From Saccharibacillus alkalitolerans (GTDB lineage Bacteria > Bacillota > Bacilli > Paenibacillales > Paenibacillaceae): a stretch of DNA of 64,000 bases. Under the pieces are notes generated by a model that was not told the origin of the DNA, did not search any database, and was given only the letters and a program-made list of their open reading frames with translations. Of this stretch, positions 17,854 through 25,721 are shown one piece after another. The DNA is taken from NCBI RefSeq assembly GCF_011090185.1, contig NZ_JAAFGS010000003.1, forward strand, positions 124,001-188,000, in the 5' to 3' direction. Within the stretch, counting starts at the first letter, position 1. Every line of letters begins with the position of its first letter. The position numbers were made by a program, and so were the translations under genes.

Positions 17854-18427
17854 AGAACAATTTATGCTTCGCTTGAGCGGCGGATTGTCCGCGCTGCCTC
17901 CGGAGATGCGCAAAGAGCTGCTGGCCGATTACGAAGACCATTTCCGCTCGGGATTGGAACACGGCAAGAGCGAGGAAGAGATCGCGTTCGAACTGGGAAG
18001 CCCTGAAGAACTGGCGCAGGAAGCTCTCGCCCTGCGGCCTGCCGCAGCGTCCTATCCGGGCCCGGAAGCGGCATCCCATGTCGGCGGTACGCGCGCCGAA
18101 ACGAAGCGGAAATCTTCCTTCAGCCCGGTCAGGCTGATTATGCTGCTCTTTTGGAGTCTTCTGGCCATTCCCGCCTGGCTCGTCGCTTGGTCGTTTGCGG
18201 TCGCCCTTGGCGCCTTCGTCTTGGCCTCGCTCGCCAGTCCGCTGCTCTTTGCCGCCGATCTTCTGATCAACCGGACAGGAAATACGGCGGAGTTCTTTGC
18301 CGTCCTGCTTCTGCTCGGCATCGGTATGCTGACCGTCGGACCTTTTTTGAAACTTATTCGGCTTCTGGCGGCTGCCGCCAGACGCTATGCCGTATGGAAC
18401 GTCACATTCATTATGGGGAGGAATTAA
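17846..18427 (+). CDS. HAAS/DUF1700-domain membrane protein
   Basis: 193 aa. N-terminal HAAS domain (about 4-60, FMLRLSGGLSALPPEMRKEL, YEDHF, GKSEEEIAFELGSPEELAQEAL) followed by two to three membrane segments (about 92-140 and 150-180). These proteins usually follow a padR gene and precede a DUF4097 gene, as here, and are thought to form a PadR-linked signalling or envelope module. ATG at 17846 lies inside the padR end (8-nt overlap), so translation is coupled. Confidence 0.88.
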   Translation: MNKEQFMLRLSGGLSALPPEMRKELLADYEDHFRSGLEHGKSEEEIAFELGSPEELAQEALALRPAAASYPGPEAASHVGGTRAETKRKSSFSPVRLIMLLFWSLLAIPAWLVAWSFAVALGAFVLASLASPLLFAADLLINRTGNTAEFFAVLLLLGIGMLTVGPFLKLIRLLAAAARRYAVWNVTFIMGRN

Positions 18428-18428
18428 A

Positions 18429-19382
18429 ATGAAACGCTTATCCAAATGGGCGGCTGTCGCTCTGATCGTAATCGGAGCGGGCGGCTTGATCGTGAATTTT
18501 TCGGAACTGGGCGCAAAAGTAGCAGGCCCCGAAGCCGACCCGACAGCCCCGATCGCACCCGAACATATCCAGACAGCGGGCACCGCTCCTTCCGCTCAAG
18601 CGATCGAAGCGGCGCCGGAAAAGGACGGCAAATGGCAAAAAGTCGAAAAACGATGGGAATTCGATTCGGGCGCGTTCAAAAATCTGTCCCTGTCGACCGA
18701 CTACAACTTACATATTCAAGTCAAAACCGACGCTTCCACGGATTATCTCGAACTGCGCGGGGTCGTATCGCCCGAGGCTGCCGAGCGCGCATTCCGTACG
18801 GGCGGAGAAGCCGACGGCATTTCGCTGGATCTTACGGGCAAGCCGAAAATTCAATTCCTCTCGTTCGGCTCGAACGATGCGGACGTCTATCTTACGCTCG
18901 GTCTGCGGGATGCCACGCAGTTGGAAAACGTTTCGTTCGCGAGCAGCTCGGGGACTGGCGACTTCGGAGAGCTGACCGCGGAGAAACTGTCCATTCAGTT
19001 GAGCTCGGGCGACTTGAACGCCCGCCGATTGAGCGCCAAGCATACCGACCTTACGATGACTTCCGGCAGCATCGACGTGAAGGAACTGGATGGCGCGAGC
19101 CGGATCGAGCTTTCCTCGGGTAATCTGCAAATCGGCGCAATGAACGGCGACTCGGTCATTCGGGCGACTTCCGGCACGATTGACCTGACTCAGAAAAACA
19201 GCGCCAATCTGGACGTCGAAGTCTCTTCCGGAGACATTTCGATCAAGCCTGCCGCAGATTTCGCCGGCGTGTACGACGTGCGCGCCACCTCGGGATCGAT
19301 CGACGCTCCCGATTCCCCGGGCCGAAACGGCGACACGATCAAAGTCCGCGCGACCTCAGGCGATATCTCGATCAAGCCGTAA
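18429..19382 (+). CDS. DUF4097 beta-strand-repeat envelope protein
   Basis: 317 aa. One N-terminal membrane anchor or signal (about 3-22, LSKWAAVALIVIGAGGLIVN), a short linker, then DUF4097 right-handed beta-repeat blades (about 85-317) with recurring SSGTGDFG, SSGDLNARRL, TSGSIDVKEL, SSGNLQIG, TSGTIDL, SSGDISIKP and TSGSIDAP segments, roughly 20 residues apart. Faces the outside. ATG has GGAGG at 7 nt and starts 2 nt after the HAAS stop. Related proteins (LiaG, YvlB types) occur in cell-envelope stress operons; specific role unknown. Confidence 0.88.
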   Translation: MKRLSKWAAVALIVIGAGGLIVNFSELGAKVAGPEADPTAPIAPEHIQTAGTAPSAQAIEAAPEKDGKWQKVEKRWEFDSGAFKNLSLSTDYNLHIQVKTDASTDYLELRGVVSPEAAERAFRTGGEADGISLDLTGKPKIQFLSFGSNDADVYLTLGLRDATQLENVSFASSSGTGDFGELTAEKLSIQLSSGDLNARRLSAKHTDLTMTSGSIDVKELDGASRIELSSGNLQIGAMNGDSVIRATSGTIDLTQKNSANLDVEVSSGDISIKPAADFAGVYDVRATSGSIDAPDSPGRNGDTIKVRATSGDISIKP

Positions 19383-19390
19383 AAAACAAA

Positions 19391-19429
19391 AAAAGCCCGC
19401 TCTCCGTGTATGCGGAGCAGCGGGCTTTT
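19391..19429. terminator. Bidirectional terminator between the DUF4097 gene and trmD
   Basis: AAAAGCCCGCT ... AGCGGGCTTTT with an inner CTCCG/CGGAG stem. A-rich and T-rich flanks on both sides suit the convergent DUF4097 and trmD genes. Confidence 0.8.
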
Positions 19430-19468
19430 CGCGCAGGTTGATCTTGTTCGGCAAACGGCAAAAAACGT

Positions 19469-20443
19469 TCAGTCGGATAAGTCTTGGGCGGCATGCTCTT
19501 CCCGCTTCAGTTCCTCCAGCCACTTCCGCTCCTGCTTGGTCAGTTCCAGCCGTTCCAGCAGCTCCGGGCGGCGCTGCAGCGTGCGGCGCAGCGATTCCCG
19601 GCGGCGCCAGGACTCGATGTTGGCATGATGACCCGACAGCAGGATATCCGGCACCTTCATGCCGCGAAACTCGGTCGGACGCGTATAATGCGGATATTCC
19701 AGCAGTCCCGTACTGAATGAATCCGTCACGGCGCTGTTTTCATTCCCCAGCACGCCGGGCAGCAGCCGGACGGTGCTGTCGATCATGACCATAGCCGGAA
19801 GTTCTCCGCCCGTCAGCACATAGTCGCCGATCGAGATTTCGTCCGTCACCAGACCGGTACGGATCCGCTCGTCATACCCCTCGTAATGGCCGCAGATAAA
19901 GATCAGATGCTCTTCTTTCGCGAACTCTTCCGCCTTTTTCTGCGTAAACGTCTCGCCCTGCGGGCAGAGCAGCACGATGCGCGGGCGGGAAGAGGTCGAG
20001 ATTCCGGCCAATTTATTCAACTCCTCCGCAGGCAGCCCGGCATTTTCCGGCACGTCCGACTCTGCTTCGGCGCAAGAAGGAACGGATGCCAGCTTCGCGA
20101 GCGCTTCTTCCTCCGTACCGGAAGCGCTCGGCCGTACCCGACCTGTTCCTTCCGTCTGCGCCTTCTCTCCCGGTTCGGAGCTTTTTGTGCCTTCTTCGGC
20201 ATCCGACTCCCGTCGGCGCAGCAGATCTTCGACCGCCGCGAAGATCGGCTCGGGCTTCAGCACCATGCCTCCGCCTCCGCCGTACGGCGTATCGTCGACC
20301 TGCCCGTGCTTGTTGAGCGAATACTGCCGAAAGTTGACGGCGGACAGCTCTACGATTCCTTTGTCCCGCGCCTTGCCGAGAATGCTGGCACCGAACACGC
20401 CCTCGAACATCTCCGGAAATAAAGTGAGCACGTCGATCCGCAT
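19469..20443 (-). CDS. trmD: tRNA (guanine-N1-)-methyltransferase with a large insertion
   Basis: Methylates G37 of tRNAs to prevent frameshifting; SPOUT-fold dimer using SAM. 324 aa, against about 245 in the family. [30 protein letters not shown] and [14 protein letters not shown] are intact, as are [42 protein letters not shown] and PHYTRP. A ~75-residue acidic, low-complexity insert (about residues 78-152) separates the first beta-alpha units from the SAM-knot part. Its composition is like a disordered loop. ATG at 20443 overlaps the rimM stop by one base (TGATG), so translation is coupled. Confidence 0.95.
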   Translation of the reverse strand: MRIDVLTLFPEMFEGVFGASILGKARDKGIVELSAVNFRQYSLNKHGQVDDTPYGGGGGMVLKPEPIFAAVEDLLRRRESDAEEGTKSSEPGEKAQTEGTGRVRPSASGTEEEALAKLASVPSCAEAESDVPENAGLPAEELNKLAGISTSSRPRIVLLCPQGETFTQKKAEEFAKEEHLIFICGHYEGYDERIRTGLVTDEISIGDYVLTGGELPAMVMIDSTVRLLPGVLGNENSAVTDSFSTGLLEYPHYTRPTEFRGMKVPDILLSGHHANIESWRRRESLRRTLQRRPELLERLELTKQERKWLEELKREEHAAQDLSD

Positions 20444-20967
20444 CAGTCCAGCAGTCCTTCCATCACTTCGATGCGTACCGTTTTTTCGGCGACGTCGACG
20501 TCTTTCACGATGTCTTCGATGAAAGGAATGAGCAGCTCCTTGCCGCCCTTGCGCTTCACGACCCACACATCGTTGGCGCCCGGCGTCAGAATGTCGCTGA
20601 TCACGCCGAGTTCCTCGCCTTCCTCCGTGAGCACTTTGCAGCCGATGATTTCATGGAAATAAAAAGCGTTCTCTTCCGCTTCCACGGCTTCTTCTTTCGG
20701 TACTTTGACGTCCCAGCCTTTATACTTCTCCACCTGGTTAATATTGTCGTAACCGTCCAGCTTGACGACATAGACGTTTTTTTGTTCGCGCGCCGATACG
20801 ATTTTCACTTTCAACTTTGCCCCGTCCTCCGGCGAAATCAGCAGCAGCTCTTTGCCGGAAGCAAAACGGATCTCCGGGAAGTCGGTGTACGGGAAAATTT
20901 TCAGTTCGCCGCGTATGCCGTGCGTGTTCGCGACTTTGCCTACGCTTAAAAATTGGGGTTCCATCAT
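20443..20967 (-). CDS. rimM: 16S rRNA processing protein RimM
   Basis: Assembly factor for the 30S head that binds S19. 174 aa. N-terminal RimM domain ([19 protein letters not shown]) and C-terminal PRC-barrel ([41 protein letters not shown]). Two ATGs in tandem; AAAGGA is about 10 nt upstream. The transcript from rpsP-khpA meets a hairpin before this gene, so expression may be partly independent. Confidence 0.96.
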   Translation of the reverse strand: MMEPQFLSVGKVANTHGIRGELKIFPYTDFPEIRFASGKELLLISPEDGAKLKVKIVSAREQKNVYVVKLDGYDNINQVEKYKGWDVKVPKEEAVEAEENAFYFHEIIGCKVLTEEGEELGVISDILTPGANDVWVVKRKGGKELLIPFIEDIVKDVDVAEKTVRIEVMEGLLD

Positions 20968-21044
20968 GTGTATTCTGTCCTTTCCTCGCTTATACGTTTG
21001 AGATTTTTATCGGAAGGCGGTCTTCCGCCGAAGTCTTCACCATG

Positions 21045-21088
21045 TACGAAAAGGGGCTAGGAAAATAATCTCCTAACCCCTTTTCGTA
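21045..21088 (-). terminator. Terminator/attenuator between khpA and rimM
   Basis: Long inverted repeat TACGAAAAGGGG...CCCCTTTTCGTA with inner TAGGA/TCCTA. The distal arm on the minus strand supplies CCCCTTTT. Near-perfect, so it probably splits rpsP-khpA from rimM-trmD. Confidence 0.7.
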
Positions 21089-21121
21089 TATCTTTAAGAC
21101 CGGAAAGCCTGAGCCTTCCCT

Positions 21122-21352
21122 TTAAGACTGGATGTCTACGGTAACCCGTTTGTCCAGCTTGACTGCTGCCGACGTCACGACCGTACGCAGCGCCTTGGCG
21201 ATCCGTCCCTGCTTCCCGATGATCTTGCCTATGTCGTCGGGATGCACGGAAAGTTCGTATACGACCAGGGACTCTTTCTCTACGGTACGGACCTTGACGT
21301 CTTCCGGATGATCGACCAGAGCTTTTGCGATGACCGCTACTAACTGTTCCAC
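21122..21352 (-). CDS. khpA: KH-domain RNA-binding protein KhpA
   Basis: 76 aa small KH protein (YlqC in B. subtilis). The KH core GKIIGKQGRIAKALR contains the GxxG loop. KhpA partners with KhpB in binding RNA and influences division and envelope genes in other Bacillota. Starts at GTG (21352) with GGAGG 7 nt upstream. Follows rpsP by 23 nt. Confidence 0.94.
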   Translation of the reverse strand: MEQLVAVIAKALVDHPEDVKVRTVEKESLVVYELSVHPDDIGKIIGKQGRIAKALRTVVTSAAVKLDKRVTVDIQS

Positions 21353-21375
21353 GTCAACCCCTCCGAGTCACTGTC

Positions 21376-21645
21376 TTATTTTTGCAGTTTGGCTTCATGG
21401 AATTTCTTCATGATGCCGGCTTTGCTCAGCAGGTTGCGAACGGTATCGGACGCTTGCGCGCCGGTTTGCAGCCAAGCCAGAGCTTTTTCTTCGTTGATGC
21501 TTACTACTTGCGGTTCAGCGACCGGGTTGTAGTAACCAATCTCTTCGATAAAGCGTCCATCACGCGGGGAACGGGAATCCGATACCACGATACGATAGAA
21601 AGGCGCTTTATGCGCACCCATGCGCTTCAGACGAATGCGAGTTGC
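21376..21645 (-). CDS. rpsP: 30S ribosomal protein S16
   Basis: 89 aa, normal size. [20 protein letters not shown] and [19 protein letters not shown] are diagnostic. Start is GTG at 21645 (giving [10 protein letters not shown]), 8 nt after AAGGAGG; the upstream ATG at 21666 overlaps that ribosome site and is not usable. Downstream of ffh by 67 nt. Confidence 0.97.
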   Translation of the reverse strand, partial: ATRIRLKRMGAHKAPFYRIVVSDSRSPRDGRFIEEIGYYNPVAEPQVVSINEEKALAWLQTGAQASDTVRNLLSKAGIMKKFHEAKLQK

Positions 21646-21712
21646 CACGAAAATCACCTCCTTCAAGAAATAAACGGCTGAATCAGCCTTTATGGAAATG
21701 TTCCTTCTCCGC

Positions 21713-23092
21713 TCAGCGGAAGGGGAACTTCATACCTTTGCTCATCTTTTGCATCTGCTTCATCGCTTTGTTCTTGCCGCCGCCCTTCGGATCCATCATG
21801 CCCGAGAGCTGCTTCATCATCTTCTTCATCTCGTCGAACTGCTTGATCAAGCGGTTAACTTCGGCCAGCGACGTTCCGCTGCCTGCCGCGATCCGCTTGC
21901 GACGGCTGTAGTTGATAATGTCCGGCGACTGCTTCTCCGCGCTCGTCATCGAGTGCACGATCGCTTCGATCCGGCCGACCTGTTTGTCGTCGACTTTCAT
22001 GTCGGTCTTCTGCTTCATCTTGTTCATACCCGGAATCATGTCCATGATTTGATCGAGCGGTCCAAGCTGCTTGACCTGCTCCATCTGTTCGAGGAAGTCG
22101 TCGAAAGTGAATTCCGCGTTGCGCATTTTGCGCTCCATTTCCTTCGCTTTCTTCTCGTCGATTCCGGATTGGGCTTTCTCGATCAAGGAGAGCATGTCGC
22201 CCATACCGAGAATCCGCGAAGCCATGCGTTCCGGGTGGAACGGTTCCAGCGCGTCAAGCTTCTCTCCGAGCGAGATAAACTTGATCGGACAGCCGGTTAC
22301 AGCTTTGACGGACAATGCGGCGCCGCCGCGGGTATCGCCGTCGAGCTTCGTCAGCACGACGCCGGTCAGCGACAGCTGCTCGTTGAAGCTCTGCGCCACG
22401 TTGACGGCGTCTTGACCGGTCATCGCGTCCACGACCAGCAGCACTTCGTCCGGTTTCGTCTCCGAATGAATCTGCTTCAACTCGTCCATCAGCTGCTCGT
22501 CGATGTGCAGGCGGCCGGCGGTATCGATAATCACGTAATCGTGACCTTTATCCTTGGCCTCCTGCAGACCCTTCCGGGCAATCTCGACAGGGCTGATCTG
22601 ATCGCCGAGGGAGAATACCGGCACGTTCAGCTGCTCGCCGAGCACCTGCAGCTGCTTGATCGCGGCCGGGCGATAAATGTCGCCCGCGATCAGCATCGGC
22701 CGGCTGCCCTGCTTCTGCAGCATCTTCGCCAGCTTGCCGGTCGTCGTCGTCTTACCGGCGCCCTGCAGACCCGCCATCATGATGACGGTCGGCGGGCGGT
22801 TGTTCTTGTTGAGCTTCGACTGCGTGCCGCCCATCAGATCCGTCAATTCCTTATTGACGATATCGATGATGACCATGCCCGGCGTAAAGCTCTCCGACAC
22901 TTCCTTGCCCAGCGCCTTTTCCTTCACCTTGCCGATGAAGTCCTTGACGACCTTGAAGTTGACGTCCGCTTCCAACAGCGCCAGACGAACTTCGCGCATC
23001 GCGTCGTTCACGTCGTCCTCGGAAACTTTGCCTTTGCCCCGAAGTTTGCCGAATACGTTCTGCAGCCTGGTTGTCAATCCTTCGAATGCCAT
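21713..23092 (-). CDS. ffh: Signal recognition particle protein Ffh
   Basis: SRP GTPase that binds signal sequences on nascent chains and docks with FtsY. 459 aa. N domain (1-90), G domain with G1 [27 protein letters not shown]3 DTAGRL, G4 [11 protein letters not shown], and a Met-rich M domain (about 300-440, including [22 protein letters not shown]). Follows ylxM on the same strand and shares its promoter. Confidence 0.98.
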   Translation of the reverse strand: MAFEGLTTRLQNVFGKLRGKGKVSEDDVNDAMREVRLALLEADVNFKVVKDFIGKVKEKALGKEVSESFTPGMVIIDIVNKELTDLMGGTQSKLNKNNRPPTVIMMAGLQGAGKTTTTGKLAKMLQKQGSRPMLIAGDIYRPAAIKQLQVLGEQLNVPVFSLGDQISPVEIARKGLQEAKDKGHDYVIIDTAGRLHIDEQLMDELKQIHSETKPDEVLLVVDAMTGQDAVNVAQSFNEQLSLTGVVLTKLDGDTRGGAALSVKAVTGCPIKFISLGEKLDALEPFHPERMASRILGMGDMLSLIEKAQSGIDEKKAKEMERKMRNAEFTFDDFLEQMEQVKQLGPLDQIMDMIPGMNKMKQKTDMKVDDKQVGRIEAIVHSMTSAEKQSPDIINYSRRKRIAAGSGTSLAEVNRLIKQFDEMKKMMKQLSGMMDPKGGGKNKAMKQMQKMSKGMKFPFR

Positions 23093-23178
23093 ACATTCAC
23101 CCCCGTTCCGCTTCTACTCTCTACTATTATATACCGAAGGGTATTCATTATCGAATTTGCAAAGTCGCAGGCTTGCCG

Positions 23179-23535
23179 TTATTCCAGCGCCTGCAGCTTG
23201 CCGGCGATCGCACCGAGCTCCCTGCGCGTCTCTTCCGGCAGTTTGTCGTTGTGCGACAGCGCTTCAAGTTCGCGAATTTCGTGCATGCGGCTCTCGTGCC
23301 TCCGCAGCAGTTCAAGCTTCGCTTCGTAATTCTCCAGCGTCTGTTCGGCACGCTTGATATGTTCGTACACCGCCTGGCGGCTGATTTCGAATTCCGCGGC
23401 GATCTCGCCGAGCGAGAAGTCGTCGTGAAAATAATACTTCAGGAAAGTCTGCTGCTTCTCGGTGAGCAGGCGCTCGTAAAAAGCGAACAGCAGGTTGATC
23501 CGGTTCGTCTTTTCCAGACGGGTTTCCTGAGTCAT
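23179..23535 (-). CDS. ylxM: YlxM/p13-family SRP-associated HTH protein
   Basis: 118 aa. Sigma-like helix-turn-helix: [40 protein letters not shown]. In streptococci YlxM modulates SRP and FtsY activity. It always precedes ffh, as here. ATG at 23535 has GAGGAG at 8 nt; the upstream TTG start is rejected because it lies before that site. The C-terminal ~45 residues are a charged helix longer than in some homologues. Confidence 0.93.
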   Translation of the reverse strand: MTQETRLEKTNRINLLFAFYERLLTEKQQTFLKYYFHDDFSLGEIAAEFEISRQAVYEHIKRAEQTLENYEAKLELLRRHESRMHEIRELEALSHNDKLPEETRRELGAIAGKLQALE

Positions 23536-23590
23536 CCGGAACGCTCCTCTCGTCAAGGAAAAACACTTTACACATCAATCAACGTTCCCT

Positions 23591-23639
23591 ATCATACCGA
23601 AAACAAAAGAAGATGTCAAGCGTTTGCGCTTAACATCTT
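23591..23639 (-). promoter_or_regulatory. Promoter of ylxM-ffh with overlapping inverted repeat
   Basis: Minus strand TTGACA (23614-23619), 17 nt, TATGAT (23591-23596): near-consensus sigma-A. A 13-bp inverted repeat (23610-23622 / 23627-23639, one G-T pair, loop TTTG) covers the -35. Either an operator or a terminator stem from upstream transcription reused at the promoter. Confidence 0.75.
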
Positions 23640-23735
23640 CGAGGTTTGATGAAATTTGTTTCGCCGCATGATCCGACGCTCTTCCGCGGAGCCTTTTTCC
23701 TTAATTCGATCGAATCGCTCACGGTCGCGGAAGCG

Positions 23736-23770
23736 AAAAAGAAGCCGGTCAAAACGTCCGGCTTCTTTTT
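23736..23770 (-). terminator. Terminator of the hemolysin-III-like gene
   Basis: AAAAAGAAGCCGG / CCGGCTTCTTTTT (23736-23748, 23758-23770), symmetric, so it can work both ways; located just after the stop of the minus-strand gene. Confidence 0.85.
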
Positions 23771-23797
23771 CGGTTTATCGGAAATCGCTTTTTGGAT

Positions 23798-24439
23798 TTA
23801 AGGAAGCAGGTACATCAAAATACAAAAGAAATGAAGGATGCTTCCTCCCAGTACGAACAGATGCCAGATCGCATGATGATACGGGAAGCCGCGCCACACG
23901 TAGAAGACGGTGCCCACCGTGTACATCAGGCCGCCCGCGACGAGCAGATGGATCCCCGCGGCCGGAATGGCCACCGTCAGGGCCCCCCAGGCCAGAACGA
24001 TCAGCCAACCCATGAGCAGATAGAACAGCGTCGACATGAACAGAAACTTTTTGACGAAAAAAGCTTTGAAAATCACGCCGCCGATCGCGATGCCCCAGAC
24101 GAGTCCGAACAGCGTCCAGCCGAGCGGCCCGCGCACGGCGGTCAGCATAAACGGCGTATAGGTCCCCGCGATAAACAAGTAAATGGAGGAATGATCCATG
24201 AATTCGAAGAAATCCTTCACTCTGCCCTCGGGAAAACTGTGCACCAGCGTCGAGCTCATGTACAGCAGCAGCATCGTAATGCCGTATACGGTAAAACTGG
24301 CTACGTGCCAGGCGGTTCCTTTGGTGCTTGCGAACACGATCAGCAGCACGAGCGCCGCGACGCTCAAAGCCGCGCCTATGCCGTGCGTCACCGCGTTGGC
24401 GACTTCTTCCTTGCGGGAATACGTATGCGTATTGGCCAT
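23798..24439 (-). CDS. Hemolysin III / YqfA-family seven-helix membrane protein
   Basis: 213 aa, PAQR/HlyIII superfamily. Seven hydrophobic segments follow an N-terminal YSRKEEVANAVTHGIGA. Conserved zinc-type positions are present: SSTLVHSF, FEFMDHSSIYLFIAGTYTP and FPYHHAIWHLFVLGG. ATG at 24439 has GGAGG at 9 nt; the frame extends upstream over the promoter and is rejected there. The haemolysin name is historical; bacterial members affect membrane lipid homeostasis. Confidence 0.92.
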   Translation of the reverse strand: MANTHTYSRKEEVANAVTHGIGAALSVAALVLLIVFASTKGTAWHVASFTVYGITMLLLYMSSTLVHSFPEGRVKDFFEFMDHSSIYLFIAGTYTPFMLTAVRGPLGWTLFGLVWGIAIGGVIFKAFFVKKFLFMSTLFYLLMGWLIVLAWGALTVAIPAAGIHLLVAGGLMYTVGTVFYVWRGFPYHHAIWHLFVLGGSILHFFCILMYLLP

Positions 24440-24514
24440 ACGGGCATTCCTCCCTTTGCTTCCAAAATTCGTTTTCTGCAAAATCTGTCCGTTTTCAAAA
24501 AACCTGATATCCCG

Positions 24515-24543
24515 ATTATAACCCTTACGGCGCCGCATTGCCA
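24515..24543 (-). promoter_or_regulatory. Promoter of the hemolysin-III-like gene
   Basis: Minus strand TGGCAA (24538-24543), 17 nt, perfect TATAAT (24515-24520). Confidence 0.6.
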
Positions 24544-24606
24544 CTTTGTCTTCGGGCAGTCTCGTGCCGCGGCGCGCAGAGGCGCCGGACCGTTCGTTTT
24601 CGACTC

Positions 24607-24647
24607 GCAAAAAGGCCCTTCCGGCGGTCGGCGCGCGGAAGGGCCTT
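24607..24647 (-). terminator. Terminator of the smc-ftsY transcript
   Basis: Minus strand AAGGCCCTTCCG...CGGAAGGGCCTT followed by TTTG, starting 7 nt after the ftsY stop. Confidence 0.85.
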
Positions 24648-24653
24648 GCTCGT

Positions 24654-25667
24654 TTATTCGGGCTGCTGAACCTCGCCGTTCTCGTCCACCAGTTCTTCCT
24701 CGATCAATCCGGCAAACAGGGCATGCACGAACTGCTCGGAATCGAATTCCTGCAGATCTTCCATTTTCTCGCCCAGACCGACCAGCTTGACCGGAATATT
24801 CAGCTCCTGCCGGATCGCCACCACGATGCCGCCTTTGGCCGTGCCGTCGAGCTTGGTCAGCACGAGGCCGGTCACGCCGCTTTTTTCGCCGAACAGCTTG
24901 GCCTGGCTGAGCGCGTTCTGTCCCGTCGTCGCGTCGAGCACCATCAGCACTTCGTGCGGCGCTCCCGGAATCTCGCGCTGGATGACGCGGAAAATCTTGT
25001 TCAATTCGTCCATCAGGTTGCTCTTGTTCTGAAGACGGCCGGCCGTGTCGCAGATGAGCACGTCCGCGCGGCGCTGCTTCGCGGCCTGCACGGCGTCGTA
25101 CATGACGGCCGCGGGGTCGGAACCCGGACTCTGCTTGATCACTTCGACGCCCGTACGCGTGCCCCAGACTTCAAGCTGTTCGATCGCGCCGGCACGGAAC
25201 GTGTCGCCCGCGGCGAGCAGCACCTTTTTGCCTTCGCTTTTGAACTTGTGCGCCAGTTTGCCGATGGTCGTCGTTTTGCCTACGCCGTTGACGCCGACGA
25301 ACAGGATAACCGTCGTGCCGTCCGGATTCATCTTGATCGAATTGTCTTCTTCGCCGCGCAGCAGCTCGACCAACTTCTCGGACAGCACCGGGCGCAGTTC
25401 GCTCGCATCGTTCAGGCGGCGCTTTTTGACTTCCGCGCGCAAATCGTCGATCAGTTCCATGACCGTGTTGACGCCGACGTCGGCTCCGATCAGAATTTCT
25501 TCCAGTTCTTCGTAGAATTCTTCGTCGATCTTGCGTCGGCGTACCATCAGGTTCGAGACGCGCTCCACGAATCCTTTGCGCGTTTTTTCGAGTCCGTCTT
25601 TGAACTGTTTGGTCACTTCCTCCGTCTTGCCCGCGATGCTGTCTCTCAGCTTGCGAAAAAAGCTCAT
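24654..25667 (-). CDS. ftsY: SRP receptor FtsY
   Basis: 337 aa SRP receptor GTPase. [18 protein letters not shown] starts the NG domain without the long acidic A domain of E. coli. [15 protein letters not shown] (G1), [31 protein letters not shown] (G3), [10 protein letters not shown] (G4) and [12 protein letters not shown] are present. ATG at 25667 has GGAGG at 10 nt; the in-frame extension lies upstream of that site. Starts 54 nt after smc. Confidence 0.98.
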   Translation of the reverse strand: MSFFRKLRDSIAGKTEEVTKQFKDGLEKTRKGFVERVSNLMVRRRKIDEEFYEELEEILIGADVGVNTVMELIDDLRAEVKKRRLNDASELRPVLSEKLVELLRGEEDNSIKMNPDGTTVILFVGVNGVGKTTTIGKLAHKFKSEGKKVLLAAGDTFRAGAIEQLEVWGTRTGVEVIKQSPGSDPAAVMYDAVQAAKQRRADVLICDTAGRLQNKSNLMDELNKIFRVIQREIPGAPHEVLMVLDATTGQNALSQAKLFGEKSGVTGLVLTKLDGTAKGGIVVAIRQELNIPVKLVGLGEKMEDLQEFDSEQFVHALFAGLIEEELVDENGEVQQPE

Positions 25668-25721
25668 CCTTTTTCTTCCTCCAGTCGTAAGTCGTCTATG
25701 GTCGCTATGCCGCAAACAGGA

